From: an uncultured Bacteroidota bacterium | GTDB taxonomy: Bacteria > Bacteroidota > Bacteroidia > Flavobacteriales > Flavobacteriaceae | Direction: 5' to 3' | Assembly (NCBI GenBank): GCA_902536935.1 | Contig: CACAZM010000002.1 | Span: 62,001-126,000, forward strand | Length of the DNA stretch: 64,000 nt | Made by a program: the position numbers and the translations under genes | Part shown: in pieces, positions 44,524-53,800 of the stretch | Layout: each line of letters begins with the position of its first letter | Position numbering within the stretch: the stretch's first letter is position 1 | The notes under the pieces: model-generated | Database searches by the model: none | What the model saw: only the letters and a program-made list of their open reading frames with translations | What the model was told of the DNA's origin: nothing

Positions 44524-46185
44524 ATGGATCTTCAGTATTGGATATGGATAGCAGTTGGCCTTAGTTTTTCCTTGTATATCGGCATTGCGATTTGGTCGCG
44601 TGCTGGCTCCACAAAAGATTTTTATGTCGCAGGCGAAGGGGTTCACCCCATTGCCAATGGGATGGCAACGGCAGCTGACTGGATGTCGGCAGCATCGTTT
44701 ATATCCATGGCAGGGATTATCTCCTTTGGCGGATATGATGGTTCAGTGTATCTCATGGGTTGGACAGGAGGTTATGTACTACTGGCCTTACTCCTTGCGC
44801 CATACCTACGAAAATTTGGTAAGTTTACAGTACCTGACTTTATAGGTGACAGGTATTACTCCAACACCGCCCGATCAGTAGCTGTGTTTTGTGCACTGAT
44901 TGTTTCCTTTACTTATATCGCCGGACAGATGCGTGGGGTAGGAGTAGTGTTTTCTAGATACCTAGAAGTAGACATTATAACAGGCGTACTAATCGGTATG
45001 GGAATTGTATTGTTCTATGCAGTACTGGGCGGCATGAAAGGAATCACCTACACCCAAGTGGCGCAGTACTGCGTATTGATCTTTGCCTTTATGGTGCCAG
45101 CGATTTACATCTCATTTCTAGTAACAGGCAATGTGATTCCACAGCTGGGATTTGGATCTAGTGGCGCAGATGGCGTATATCTTTTGGACAAGCTCGATGG
45201 CTTACATAGAGAACTTGGATTTCATGAATACACCTCAGGGAGTAAATCTATGCTAGATGTGTTTTGCATCACCATGGCACTGATGGTTGGAACCGCAGGG
45301 CTACCACACGTGATTGTGCGCTTCTTCACTGTTAAGAAAGTCAGCGATGCACGAAAGTCAGCTGGCTGGGCACTGTTGTTTATTGCCATTCTCTACACCA
45401 CAGCACCTGCCATTGCAGTGTTTTCAAGAACCAACCTTATAGAGACGGTAAGCAACCAACCCTACAAGGAGATGCCAGAGTGGTTTGACAAATGGGAGAC
45501 CACGGGCCTACTTGGCTTTACAGACAAAAACGATGATGGATTGATTCAATACACGGCCGACACCACAACCAACGAACTGACAGTTGATGCAGACATCATG
45601 GTGCTTGCCAACCCAGAGATTGCACAGCTTCCCAACTGGGTGATTGCTCTTTTAGCAGCAGGGGCACTGGCAGCGGCACTGTCCACAGCAGCAGGACTCT
45701 TATTAGTAATCTCATCGGCAGTATCACATGATCTTCTCAAAAAAATGGTGATGCCCAATATCTCTGAAAAAGGAGAACTGATCGCAGCCCGAATCGCTGC
45801 AACAGGAGCGGTATGTCTGGCAGGTTACTTTGGCATCAACCCACCTGGCTTTGTAGCAGCTACGGTTGCCTTGGCATTTGGGCTGGCAGCCTCATCATTC
45901 TTCCCAGCCATTCTACTTGGAATATTCTCCAAAAGCATCAACAAAGAAGGAGCGATTAGTGGTATGCTGGTGGGGGTAACGCTAATGCTGTTCTATATGC
46001 TCAAGTTTAAGTTTGGATGGTTTGGGGGAGGCACCAAGTCCGATTGGTGGTTTGGGATATCACCAGAGGGCTTTGGAAGCATTGCGATGATTGCCAATTT
46101 TGCTGTCACCTTTATCATAAGTAGCAGAACCCCAGCACCAAGCAAAAACATACAGGAGCTGGTGGCTAATATTCGAAAGCCCTAA
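44524..46185 (+). CDS. Sodium:solute symporter, acetate-type (VC_2705 subfamily)
   Basis: A 553-residue SSS-family transporter with about 13 helices. 'FYVAGEGVHPIANGMATAAD', 'WMSAASFISMAGII', 'GQMRGVGVVFSRYLEV' and 'SAVSHDLLKKMVMPN' are conserved in ActP-like permeases. Pairing with DUF4212 defines the VC_2705 group, believed to take up acetate or other short-chain organic acids with Na+. Codon use in this gene is less AT-rich than its neighbours. Uptake of acetate set free by the SASA esterase of the nearby locus is conceivable but unproven. Confidence 0.9.
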   Translation: MDLQYWIWIAVGLSFSLYIGIAIWSRAGSTKDFYVAGEGVHPIANGMATAADWMSAASFISMAGIISFGGYDGSVYLMGWTGGYVLLALLLAPYLRKFGKFTVPDFIGDRYYSNTARSVAVFCALIVSFTYIAGQMRGVGVVFSRYLEVDIITGVLIGMGIVLFYAVLGGMKGITYTQVAQYCVLIFAFMVPAIYISFLVTGNVIPQLGFGSSGADGVYLLDKLDGLHRELGFHEYTSGSKSMLDVFCITMALMVGTAGLPHVIVRFFTVKKVSDARKSAGWALLFIAILYTTAPAIAVFSRTNLIETVSNQPYKEMPEWFDKWETTGLLGFTDKNDDGLIQYTADTTTNELTVDADIMVLANPEIAQLPNWVIALLAAGALAAALSTAAGLLLVISSAVSHDLLKKMVMPNISEKGELIAARIAATGAVCLAGYFGINPPGFVAATVALAFGLAASSFFPAILLGIFSKSINKEGAISGMLVGVTLMLFYMLKFKFGWFGGGTKSDWWFGISPEGFGSIAMIANFAVTFIISSRTPAPSKNIQELVANIRKP

Positions 46186-46350
46186 AAAAATCCGGATTTA
46201 CCAGGTCATTTAATAGTGTCCACTAATTCAAATTAGCGTATATAATTTGAATTAAAATCAGCATCAATTCGAACTATATACTAACTAGTGTTCAGGTTCA
46301 AGCTTAAGTCTAAATTTTTGGAATTAACTTTATATAATTGTTTTTAATAA

Positions 46351-46372
46351 AAGCCTGGATAATTCCAGGCTT
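46351..46372. terminator. Hairpin between the symporter and the GH97 remnant
   Basis: AAGCCTGGA-TAAT-TCCAGGCTT forms a perfect 9-bp stem. On the minus strand it is followed by TTATTAAAAA, on the plus strand by only TAT. It may stop transcripts from the YqhA-like gene on the minus strand or reduce read-through from the symporter gene. Confidence 0.5.
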
Positions 46373-46374
46373 AT

Positions 46375-46813
46375 ATGATGCAAAAAAATAAATATTATTG
46401 CTTTATTAGTTTTACTGATATCGAGCTATTGAGTCTTGCTAAATAAACCCCACGCTCAAGTTGTTCTATTTCAATTTATTAAAGATGTTGCCATTGATTG
46501 GGACGCATCGGTGTACCTAGAGGCTGAACCAGGTGAATATATTACAATTGATAGAAAAGAAAAAAATGGCGAACATTGGTTTATTGGGAATAGTAATGGG
46601 GAATTAGAGCGAAACTCTGAAATCGATCTATCTTTTTTGGATGGCTCAAAAACATATCTCGCAAGAATTTACCGAGATGCTAAGTATGCAGACTACAAAA
46701 CAAATCCACAGTCCTATACAATCGAATCAAAAGAAGTAACAAAGCAAACAACTTTACAAATCAAAACAGTAGCTGCCGGGGGATATGCAATCAGTATAGA
46801 GCCTGTTAATTAA
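46375..46813 (+). pseudogene. Remnant of a glycoside hydrolase family 97 gene (signal peptide plus C-terminal domain)
   Basis: The track ORF 46436-46813 encodes the C-terminal beta domain of GH97 enzymes: 'FQFIKDVAIDWDASVYLEAE', 'GEYITIDRKEKNGEHWFIGN', 'SFLDGSKTYLARIYRDA', 'DYKTNPQSYTIESKEV'. In the same frame upstream (46382-46429) is a signal peptide, KKINIIALLVLLISSY, stopped by TGA at 46430. ATG codons at 46375 and 46378 are out of frame by one base. The roughly 500-residue catalytic barrel is missing. The picture is an internal deletion plus small lesions in a once complete alpha-glucosidase/alpha-galactosidase-type gene. Confidence 0.85.
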
Positions 46814-46861
46814 AGGTTTATGTAATAGTTATTTGCGTTTTATTTTTTGAAATGACTAATT

Positions 46862-47356
46862 TCATTTTCTGTTGAGCAAATAATAACCTACACAAATCGA
46901 AAGGATTGACAAGCCAAAGTAGAGGATGTCAGTTGTAGATGAAAAACTCTCGGAATACTTCAGTATTTTCTCAAAAAACTTAACTATTAAAACAATAATA
47001 ATGACCTTAATTATTTTGTTTTTTAATTGATCCAAATCTCGTATAATTAAGGTTGACTCTTTGAATTTCGAGTGAGTAAAATCAATTTCACTAACAAAAA
47101 GTTCATATATACCAAAGCCAAAAATTAACAATACTATTGCAATTAAAAATAAATCAATAGAAGAAATTATTTTGAAAAGTAGTTCATTGTTTTTAGAAAT
47201 AGAGGAGTCAATAAGTGGATTGTAAAATAGAATTGCTTCAATAATTTCCCAACTACCAAGAAACATAAGATAAACGGAAGAGATAATTGAAAGTATAACG
47301 GCTAATAATGTCACGTATCGAACGTTCCATAAAATTTTTTCTAATCGTTTGTTCAT
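46862..47356 (-). CDS. YqhA (UPF0114) family membrane protein
   Basis: A 164-residue membrane protein with four helices. 'NVRYVTLLAVILSIISSVYL' begins it, the family signature 'IDLFLIAIVLLIFGFGIYEL' is in the middle, and 'VIIIVLIVKFFEKILKY' follows. UPF0114 proteins are conserved but of unknown role. The gene is more AT-rich than the operons to the left and stands alone between the GH97 remnant and galE. Confidence 0.82.
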   Translation of the reverse strand: MNKRLEKILWNVRYVTLLAVILSIISSVYLMFLGSWEIIEAILFYNPLIDSSISKNNELLFKIISSIDLFLIAIVLLIFGFGIYELFVSEIDFTHSKFKESTLIIRDLDQLKNKIIKVIIIVLIVKFFEKILKYSESFSSTTDILYFGLSILSICVGYYLLNRK

Positions 47357-47411
47357 AGTAGAAAGATAGCTATAATAATTATTGTGTTTTTCATATAATT
47401 ACAAAAATAAA

Positions 47412-47444
47412 AAAACGGTTAACTAGAGAACAGTTTAACCGTTT
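47412..47444 (-). terminator. Rho-independent terminator of galE
   Basis: On the minus strand AAAACGGTTAA ... TTAACCGTTTT with an 11-nt loop is followed by TTT ATTTTT. It lies about 100 nt after the galE stop. Confidence 0.85.
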
Positions 47445-47456
47445 TATTGTTTTATT

Positions 47457-47485
47457 AGTCCCAATTGGTCTGTTTTCGAAACAGA
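47457..47485 (+). repeat. Left copy of an imperfect direct repeat flanking galE
   Basis: agtcccaattggtctgttttcga... matches 23 of 29 positions with 48629-48657 on the same strand. The two copies enclose galE. They may be ends of a lost mobile element or a duplicated flank; see findings. Confidence 0.5.
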
Positions 47486-47543
47486 ACTTAGTTATCTTAA
47501 AAAATTCATGTGATTATGTTATTAAATATGCGTTGTAATAAAA

Positions 47544-48566
47544 TTACTTTAGAAATTTCATGGCTTTCTTTTCCCATTCCCACGCAGAAGCTACCGCTTC
47601 GTCAAGGCTCCTTTTTGTCTTCCAACCTAATATATTGTTGGCTTTAGTAGTATCTGCGTAAGCCGCTATCACGTCTCCCTCGCGACGCGCCCCTATTTTG
47701 TATGATAATTTTTTTCCTGAAATACGCTCAAAACTTTGAATCACTTCTAGGACACTACTCCCTTTCCCTGTGCCTAAATTAAACACTTCATAAGCATCAT
47801 TGCTTTTGCCTTCTAATACACGTTCAAGGGCGACCACGTGTGCTTCAGCCAAATCCATTACATGGATGTAATCACGAATATTTGTTCCATCAGCGGTAGG
47901 GTAGTCGTTACCAAAAACGGTTAGCTCAGGGAATATACCGGCTGCGGTTTGTGTAATAATGGGCACCAAATTTTGCGGTCTGCCAAGTGGTAATTCACCA
48001 ATCGCTATAGAAGAATGCGCCCCAATAGGATTAAAATACCGCAACGAAATCACACGAAATCCATCTATCGCATGTACAGTGTCCGATAAGATTTCTTCTC
48101 CTATCTGTTTGGTGTTCCCATAGGGTGACTTAGCACTTTGTATAGGTGTATTTTCGGTAATAGGTAATTCTTTGGCTTCGCCATAAACGGTACAGGACGA
48201 GCTGAAAATAAAAGGGATAGGAGAGGTGGCTTTTTCCACTTCTGCCAATAAGTTTAGCAGTGAACCTAAGTTGTTCTGGTAGTAGGCAACTGGTTTTTGT
48301 ATACTTTCACCAACTGCCTTGAATGCAGCAAAATGAATGATGCCTTTTATTTTATGTTTTTGGAATAAGGAACTTAAAGCTATGCTATTTTGAAGATTCA
48401 TTTCCTCAAAAAGCGGACGAATGCCACTTGAGGCTTCTATACCATCTATTACATCAATTGATGAGTTAGACAAATCATCCACAATGACGACGTCATACCC
48501 ATTTTCTTGTAGTGCAACTACAGTATGTGAACCAATAAATCCTAATCCTCCTGTAACTAAAATCAT
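47544..48566 (-). CDS. galE: UDP-glucose 4-epimerase
   Basis: A 340-residue short-chain dehydrogenase-type epimerase. The NAD-binding loop is 'ILVTGGLGFIGSHTVVALQ', and the catalytic elements are 'FIFSSSCTVYGEA' (Ser/Thr) and 'KSPYGNTKQIGEEI' (YxxxK). 'RYFNPIGAHSSIAIGELPLG' and 'DGTNIRDYIHVMDLAEAHV' are GalE-specific. It interconverts UDP-galactose and UDP-glucose, for galactose use through the Leloir pathway or for surface glycan synthesis. A 20-codon frame overlaps its start as ATGA. It is near a galactan-type locus, but no galK or galT is in the window. Confidence 0.96.
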   Translation of the reverse strand: MILVTGGLGFIGSHTVVALQENGYDVVIVDDLSNSSIDVIDGIEASSGIRPLFEEMNLQNSIALSSLFQKHKIKGIIHFAAFKAVGESIQKPVAYYQNNLGSLLNLLAEVEKATSPIPFIFSSSCTVYGEAKELPITENTPIQSAKSPYGNTKQIGEEILSDTVHAIDGFRVISLRYFNPIGAHSSIAIGELPLGRPQNLVPIITQTAAGIFPELTVFGNDYPTADGTNIRDYIHVMDLAEAHVVALERVLEGKSNDAYEVFNLGTGKGSSVLEVIQSFERISGKKLSYKIGARREGDVIAAYADTTKANNILGWKTKRSLDEAVASAWEWEKKAMKFLK

Positions 48567-48628
48567 AATTTAATCATTTGCCAATTGTTGGTAACAGATG
48601 CTCCATTCAATGTTAAATCTTTCATTTG

Positions 48629-48657
48629 AGTCCCAATTTATCTGTCTTCGATAGAAA
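48629..48657 (+). repeat. Right copy of the imperfect direct repeat flanking galE
   Basis: agtcccaatttatctgtcttcga... pairs with 47457-47485 (23 of 29 identical, same orientation). It lies 63 nt upstream of the galE start codon on the other strand. Confidence 0.5.
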
Positions 48658-48884
48658 TACTGGATTTTTTAATTAATTTCATTCGCTTTAATGGAAGAAT
48701 ATATCCTAAAACTATAAATCTACAGAAAAATGATTTTAGAACATTCTGTGGACATATTAAATAGAGTTTCTGCTAATTAATTTAATTTCATTTTCAATTA
48801 ATGTTCAATTATTACCGCAAGTTTTTTTACCCATAATTGAAAAATTAGTAGAAATTATTGTAATTACTACTTCAATAATTTTTT

Positions 48885-49076
48885 TTATGAAGATTCATTA
48901 AATGAAATTATACCTATATCTCTTTTAATTTTAAATTTTTTCTCTTTTACTTGCTTAATAATCGAAATAAGTGAGGAATCGTCCAATGCAATATAAACAT
49001 AGTTTTGGCGGACGCTTATATCATCTTTGGAGTATAAAATTTTAAATGGTTTTTCATATTCTTTACAATACCTTAT
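48885..49076 (-). pseudogene. Fragment of a GntR/LacI-type regulator (sensor domain end)
   Basis: Not in the ORF track. The minus strand reads without stop 'GFIRYCKEYEKPFKILYSKD', then 'NYVYIALDDSSLISIIKQVK' and 'KKFKIKRDIGIISFNESS', ending at TAA 48885-48887. This matches the C-terminal ligand-binding lobe of the GntR-family regulators of Bacteroidota that have a LacI-like sensor (pattern GFxRFCKE ... VYxxxxDxDLVxxIK ... DIGIISYNDTPLKE). The N-terminal DNA-binding part and the last 50 or so residues are absent. The fragment sits where a regulator of the susCD locus would be expected. 48660-48880 is AT-rich with nothing else recognised. Confidence 0.7.
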
Positions 49077-49101
49077 AAATCCCCACAGATTGTGGGGATT
49101 T
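49077..49101 (-). terminator. Hairpin terminator after susD
   Basis: AAATCCCCACA-ATC-TGTGGGGATTT is an 11-bp perfect stem 28 nt after the susD stop. The following T-run is short (ATTTATAA), but the stem is strong. It overlaps the edge of the regulator fragment. Confidence 0.75.
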
Positions 49102-49129
49102 GATCAAATTCGTTTTAAATGGTTAAATC

Positions 49130-50797
49130 TTATTCGTACCCTTCATTTTGTACCAATTTAGAATTTATTTGTAATTCCGAGGCAGGGATTGGCCATCTGA
49201 TCTCGTTAGGTGTATATTGCGGTTGCGGATTTCCGCTATTTGACCAAATGGGTTGAGAGGAGTTAATTGCCTCATAATAAACTCCATTTCGAACAAGATC
49301 ATTTCTTCTCCACCCTTCAAAGCACAGTTCTTTTCTGCGTTCACTCAAGATTTCATCTTTGTTGTGTTGCTGGGTTCCAACAACCAAATCTGCTGCTACT
49401 CCAGTTTTGACTTCATCAGGCCAAACTCGTGCGCGAGCCCTTAATAAGTTGATTGTCATATCTGCATCAGCCTGTGTGAGTTTATTTTGACCGTTTAAAG
49501 CCTCTGCATACATCAATAAAACATCAGCATAGCGAATATAAATTTCATCCACTGGGGTATCACTTCCCCAATCACTTGGACGAATATTATGCCATTTCCA
49601 TGGCTTCCATGCTCCTTTTCCTAATCTCCTTGCCTGACCGTAGATAGTTTGACCTCTATCTCCAAACATCCCGTCCTCTGGCCAATTGTTAATCCATTGT
49701 GATTGATTCACATTGGTTTTTGCAATGTTATTTCTGGAGCGAATGTCAAGGTCTTCGTATGGTTGTGCAAAAGCATGATTGTTTCTGGGGAGTCCACCCT
49801 TTCCATTAGATGAAGTCCAATTGCCAGTATTTCCTGGTCCAGTAGCCGGGCCTGCTAACTCCCAATTTACATACCACATATTTCCATTAGCTGAACCATT
49901 TGAAACCGATCCTAAAGGGCCATACAGCGTACCCACTGCACTTCCTTGATCCATTCCAGGTCCATCAAAGCCAAAAGAAAAAATAATTTCTTCATTTTGC
50001 TCATTGTCGACTTTGAAAATATTAGGGTAATAGTCAATTAAATCATATACTCCACTTTCGATAACATCTTTTAGCTCTGATTCGGCTTTGACAAAATAGC
50101 TAGGGTCGTTAATTGGGTGACCAGTCATTTGAAGGTACACACGACCTAGAACAGCTTGTGCTGCTCCTCTTGTAACACGTCCTCCGCCTTGTTTTGCTTC
50201 TAAATTATCTTTCACGAAAAGTAAGTCTTCTTCTATGAACTTATAAACATCCAAAGGCGTTGACTGTGGGACTTCCAGGTTTTCCAAAGAGGTTGTTTCA
50301 TTTTTTATCAGAGGAATGTTCTCCCATGAACAAACTAAAGCAAAATTGATAATTGCTCTTAAGAAACGTGCCTGAGCTACAAGCTTATTTTTATCATCAT
50401 CATCAATTTGATCTTCAGACATAGCACCTACTCTGTCAATGACGCTGTTGACTTTGTTTAGATTCACATACATATTCTCCCAAATATCCCGTATTATGAT
50501 GTCTGACGGAGATACAGTATGAAGATATATGGGTTTAAACTTACTCCATCCCGGAGATACAATTTCATCAACAGCCATAACACCCCAAATGTTTAACCAG
50601 CCTGTTTGGAAGTTTGACATTAATGCGTTCCTTGCTGCATCATATGCACCAACGGTGTAAATCTCTGCACCTGCCTTATCGGTTAGTAAAGCAGCTGGAT
50701 CTATAATACTTGTTGGATTTTCCTGTAGAAAATCTTCTTGACACCCTAAAAACAACAGTCCAAATATGAAATATCTTAATGTTTTTATATTTTTCAT
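49130..50797 (-). CDS. susD: SusD/RagB-family glycan-binding lipoprotein
   Basis: A 555-residue outer-membrane lipoprotein with lipobox 'FGLLFLGCQEDF' (Cys19) and 'LQENPTSIIDPAALLTDKAG', the usual SusD start. 'EIYIRYADVLLMYAEALNGQ' is the conserved TPR-like helix and 'EILSERRKELCFEGWRRNDL' is the C-terminal family signature. SusD sits as a lid over the SusC channel and captures oligosaccharides at the cell surface. It starts 18 nt after susC. The glycan bound cannot be read from sequence. Confidence 0.96.
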   Translation of the reverse strand: MKNIKTLRYFIFGLLFLGCQEDFLQENPTSIIDPAALLTDKAGAEIYTVGAYDAARNALMSNFQTGWLNIWGVMAVDEIVSPGWSKFKPIYLHTVSPSDIIIRDIWENMYVNLNKVNSVIDRVGAMSEDQIDDDDKNKLVAQARFLRAIINFALVCSWENIPLIKNETTSLENLEVPQSTPLDVYKFIEEDLLFVKDNLEAKQGGGRVTRGAAQAVLGRVYLQMTGHPINDPSYFVKAESELKDVIESGVYDLIDYYPNIFKVDNEQNEEIIFSFGFDGPGMDQGSAVGTLYGPLGSVSNGSANGNMWYVNWELAGPATGPGNTGNWTSSNGKGGLPRNNHAFAQPYEDLDIRSRNNIAKTNVNQSQWINNWPEDGMFGDRGQTIYGQARRLGKGAWKPWKWHNIRPSDWGSDTPVDEIYIRYADVLLMYAEALNGQNKLTQADADMTINLLRARARVWPDEVKTGVAADLVVGTQQHNKDEILSERRKELCFEGWRRNDLVRNGVYYEAINSSQPIWSNSGNPQPQYTPNEIRWPIPASELQINSKLVQNEGYE

Positions 50798-50815
50798 TTT
50801 ATTAAAATTTATAAA

Positions 50816-53800
50816 TTAAAATCGTGCTACAATTCCTGTTCTAAATGTTCTAGATCTTGGATAAGAGTCAACATCCAAACCAGGTGTTAGTTGATTGTTT
50901 CCAACACTTACATCTGGATCCCATCCACTGTATTTAGTCCAAATGTGTACATTATCCATAGATGCATATATACGCAGATTTTTAACCCCTATTTTTCTGA
51001 TTAAATCCCTAGGCAAAGTAAAACCTAAAGTAATATTTCCAATTCTAAAATATGAGCCGTCTTCAATGTAAGTATCATATGCAGCTGAATTAACATCGCC
51101 GCTACTTCCTGCGCTGAAAGCGGTGAATCTTCCCATTGGATTTTCAGGTGACCATCTGTCATTGACTATGGCAAATTTATTTCTCCAGGGAACAGAGGTT
51201 TGTATACCCTTTTTTAATGTTTTGTTATATACATCATTTCCATATGACCAAGATGTTTGAATAGATAAATCAAAATTCATGAAATTTAAATTTTGTGACA
51301 TACCTCCGAAGTGCTTAGGTAAAGTATTCCCAATAATATGTCTGTCATCATCGTTAATAACCCCATCACCATTTATATCTTTAAATTTAGTCATCCCGGG
51401 ACGGTAAGTCCCATTAGTAACAAGTGCATTAAGTGGGACTCCATCTTTTAAGGTATACTGGTTTAACGACCACCACATCGCAGTGCCGTCATCTCCAACT
51501 GCAGCTGCATCTGCATATAATTTTGATGCCGCTTCACTATCTGTCATCCCCTCAAACTCAACAAAATCATCATATGTATAAACTCCATCGAAATCTAGCC
51601 CATATATTGATCCTAATGGTTCGCCAACTTTAACTATGTAATCGTTATTTGTCAGATTATCACCAATTGCTGTTACAAAAAATTCATCAGCTCCTCCTAA
51701 ATTTAAAACTTTGTTCTCATTAAATGTGATATTAAAATTCATGTTCCAATTAAAATCACGATTTTCTACAATATTCGCATTTAAAGCTAACTCACGTCCT
51801 ACATTGCTGACCAAACCTAGATTTTTAAACGCTGTCTGGTATCCTGATGTTGATGGTAGTGGAACTTCTAAAAGTAAATTAGAAGTTTCCTTATCGTAAT
51901 AATCTGCTTCAATAGTAATTCTATTGTTAAAAAGCCCAAGACTGATACCATAATCTACTTCACGTGTAGTCTCCCATGTGAGTTCTTCATTAGCCAACTG
52001 AGTAATTGACGAACCTGTCGTAAGTGTACTACCACCAAAAATATAGCCCGAGATCCCTGCTTGAGCAATCGATTTGTAGGCAGGAATTTCAGTGTTACCT
52101 GATTGGCCGTAGCTAAATTTAAGTTTAAGGTCAGAGATATTATTTCTAAGCTTTTCTATTAAAGAACCGACAAGATTATCGCTTGATGAGTTAGCACTAT
52201 TGTAAAACCATGACTCATCGGATATTCTCCAAGCTAGACCGAGGGAAGGGAAATAATCCCAACGCTTGTCTTCTGCAAAACGGGAAGAACCGTCATAACG
52301 CAAACTTGCCGTTACCAAGTATTTGTTAAATGCATCATATTGAATACGACCAATAAATGATTCAACAGATGAATTGAATGCATAGGACTGTGTTGGTTCT
52401 GTATTTAGTGCACCTTGTAGCGCGTCTAAGTCGAGACCAGGAATATCAAAACCTGTTGAGTTTGAAGTAAGGTTCTCAGAAGTATTCTGTTGGCGCTCGT
52501 AAACCAAAGTAGCATTGATACGGTGTTTACCAATATCTTTTAAATAGCTTAAATTTTGTTCAGTAACTAAACTCCCACTATTATAAAATCTCGTTATTGC
52601 TCTACCACCAACAGCTTTTGACCAGCCAAATTTGTTTGTGTACCAAGCCTTGTTTTTTACTGCCATAGAAAATCCTCTAATTGATGATCTAAAAGTTAAA
52701 CCCTCGACTAATTCGTATGAGAGATAGGCATTTAGGCTTGTTTGTAGTGTTTTTCCAAAGTTAGCGTTTTCAGATAATATTAATTCGGGGTTGCTTACGT
52801 CTCCGTTTCGATTTGCAATTATCCGTCCAGTTTCTGGGTCATATTCATTTTGAAACCATTGCCTTGGTGATTGAACAGGAGAAAAAAGAATAGCACTTGT
52901 TACTATCCCCGATCTGCCTTGGCTGTTATCCGAAGCAGCGGTTACAACACCCGACCTAGAAATATGTCCAATATTTCCATTAAATCCTGCCTCTAGTCTA
53001 TCATTTAATTTAGAGCTTATATTGAAATTACCTGTATACCTTTCAATTCCAGATGTTCGAATTATACCTTCACGGTCTTGATACGAAAAAGCTGCATTAT
53101 AGCGCGTATTTTTATTACCGCCACTCGCGTTAACTCTGTAGTTTTTTGTAATAGCTTCACGAGTAATATTTTCTTGCCAATCATCAATTAATATGGGTGG
53201 ATCAAATTCCATTGTTGCTAAATCTATGGGGATGTAAGTACCTGTACCATCATCAACCCTCATAGATTCAGCTAAATACTTACTTTGATTCGTATCATCG
53301 TTTACTTCTGCAAATGCAGGAAACCATGTTTGATAATCGTTTCGATAATCAATAAATTCTTGTGCCGATAAAATATCAAGTTTCCTAGAAAGTGTTGAAA
53401 CCCCATAAAATGACTGAAAAGTTATTTGATTTCTTCCCGGCAACCCTTTTTTAGTTGTAATTAAAATTACTCCGTTAGCTCCTCTAGAGCCGTAAATGGC
53501 AGTAGCTGATGCATCTTTTAATATGTCAATTGATTCAATACTACTAGGATCTATTGTCGCAAGTGGACTTGTTGAACTATTTCCTTGGCCAACTGAGGTA
53601 GAAACACCGGCACCTGTAATTGGAAAACCATCAATTACATATAATGGGTCATTACTGGCATTTATTGAAGTACCCCCACGAATTCTAATTTTGAATGATG
53701 CATCAGGTCCTCCTTCAGATTGCACCACCTGCACACCAGCAGCTTTTGAAGCTATGGCACCTTCAAAACTGGTAGTTTTAATTTTTTCTATCTCATCTGA

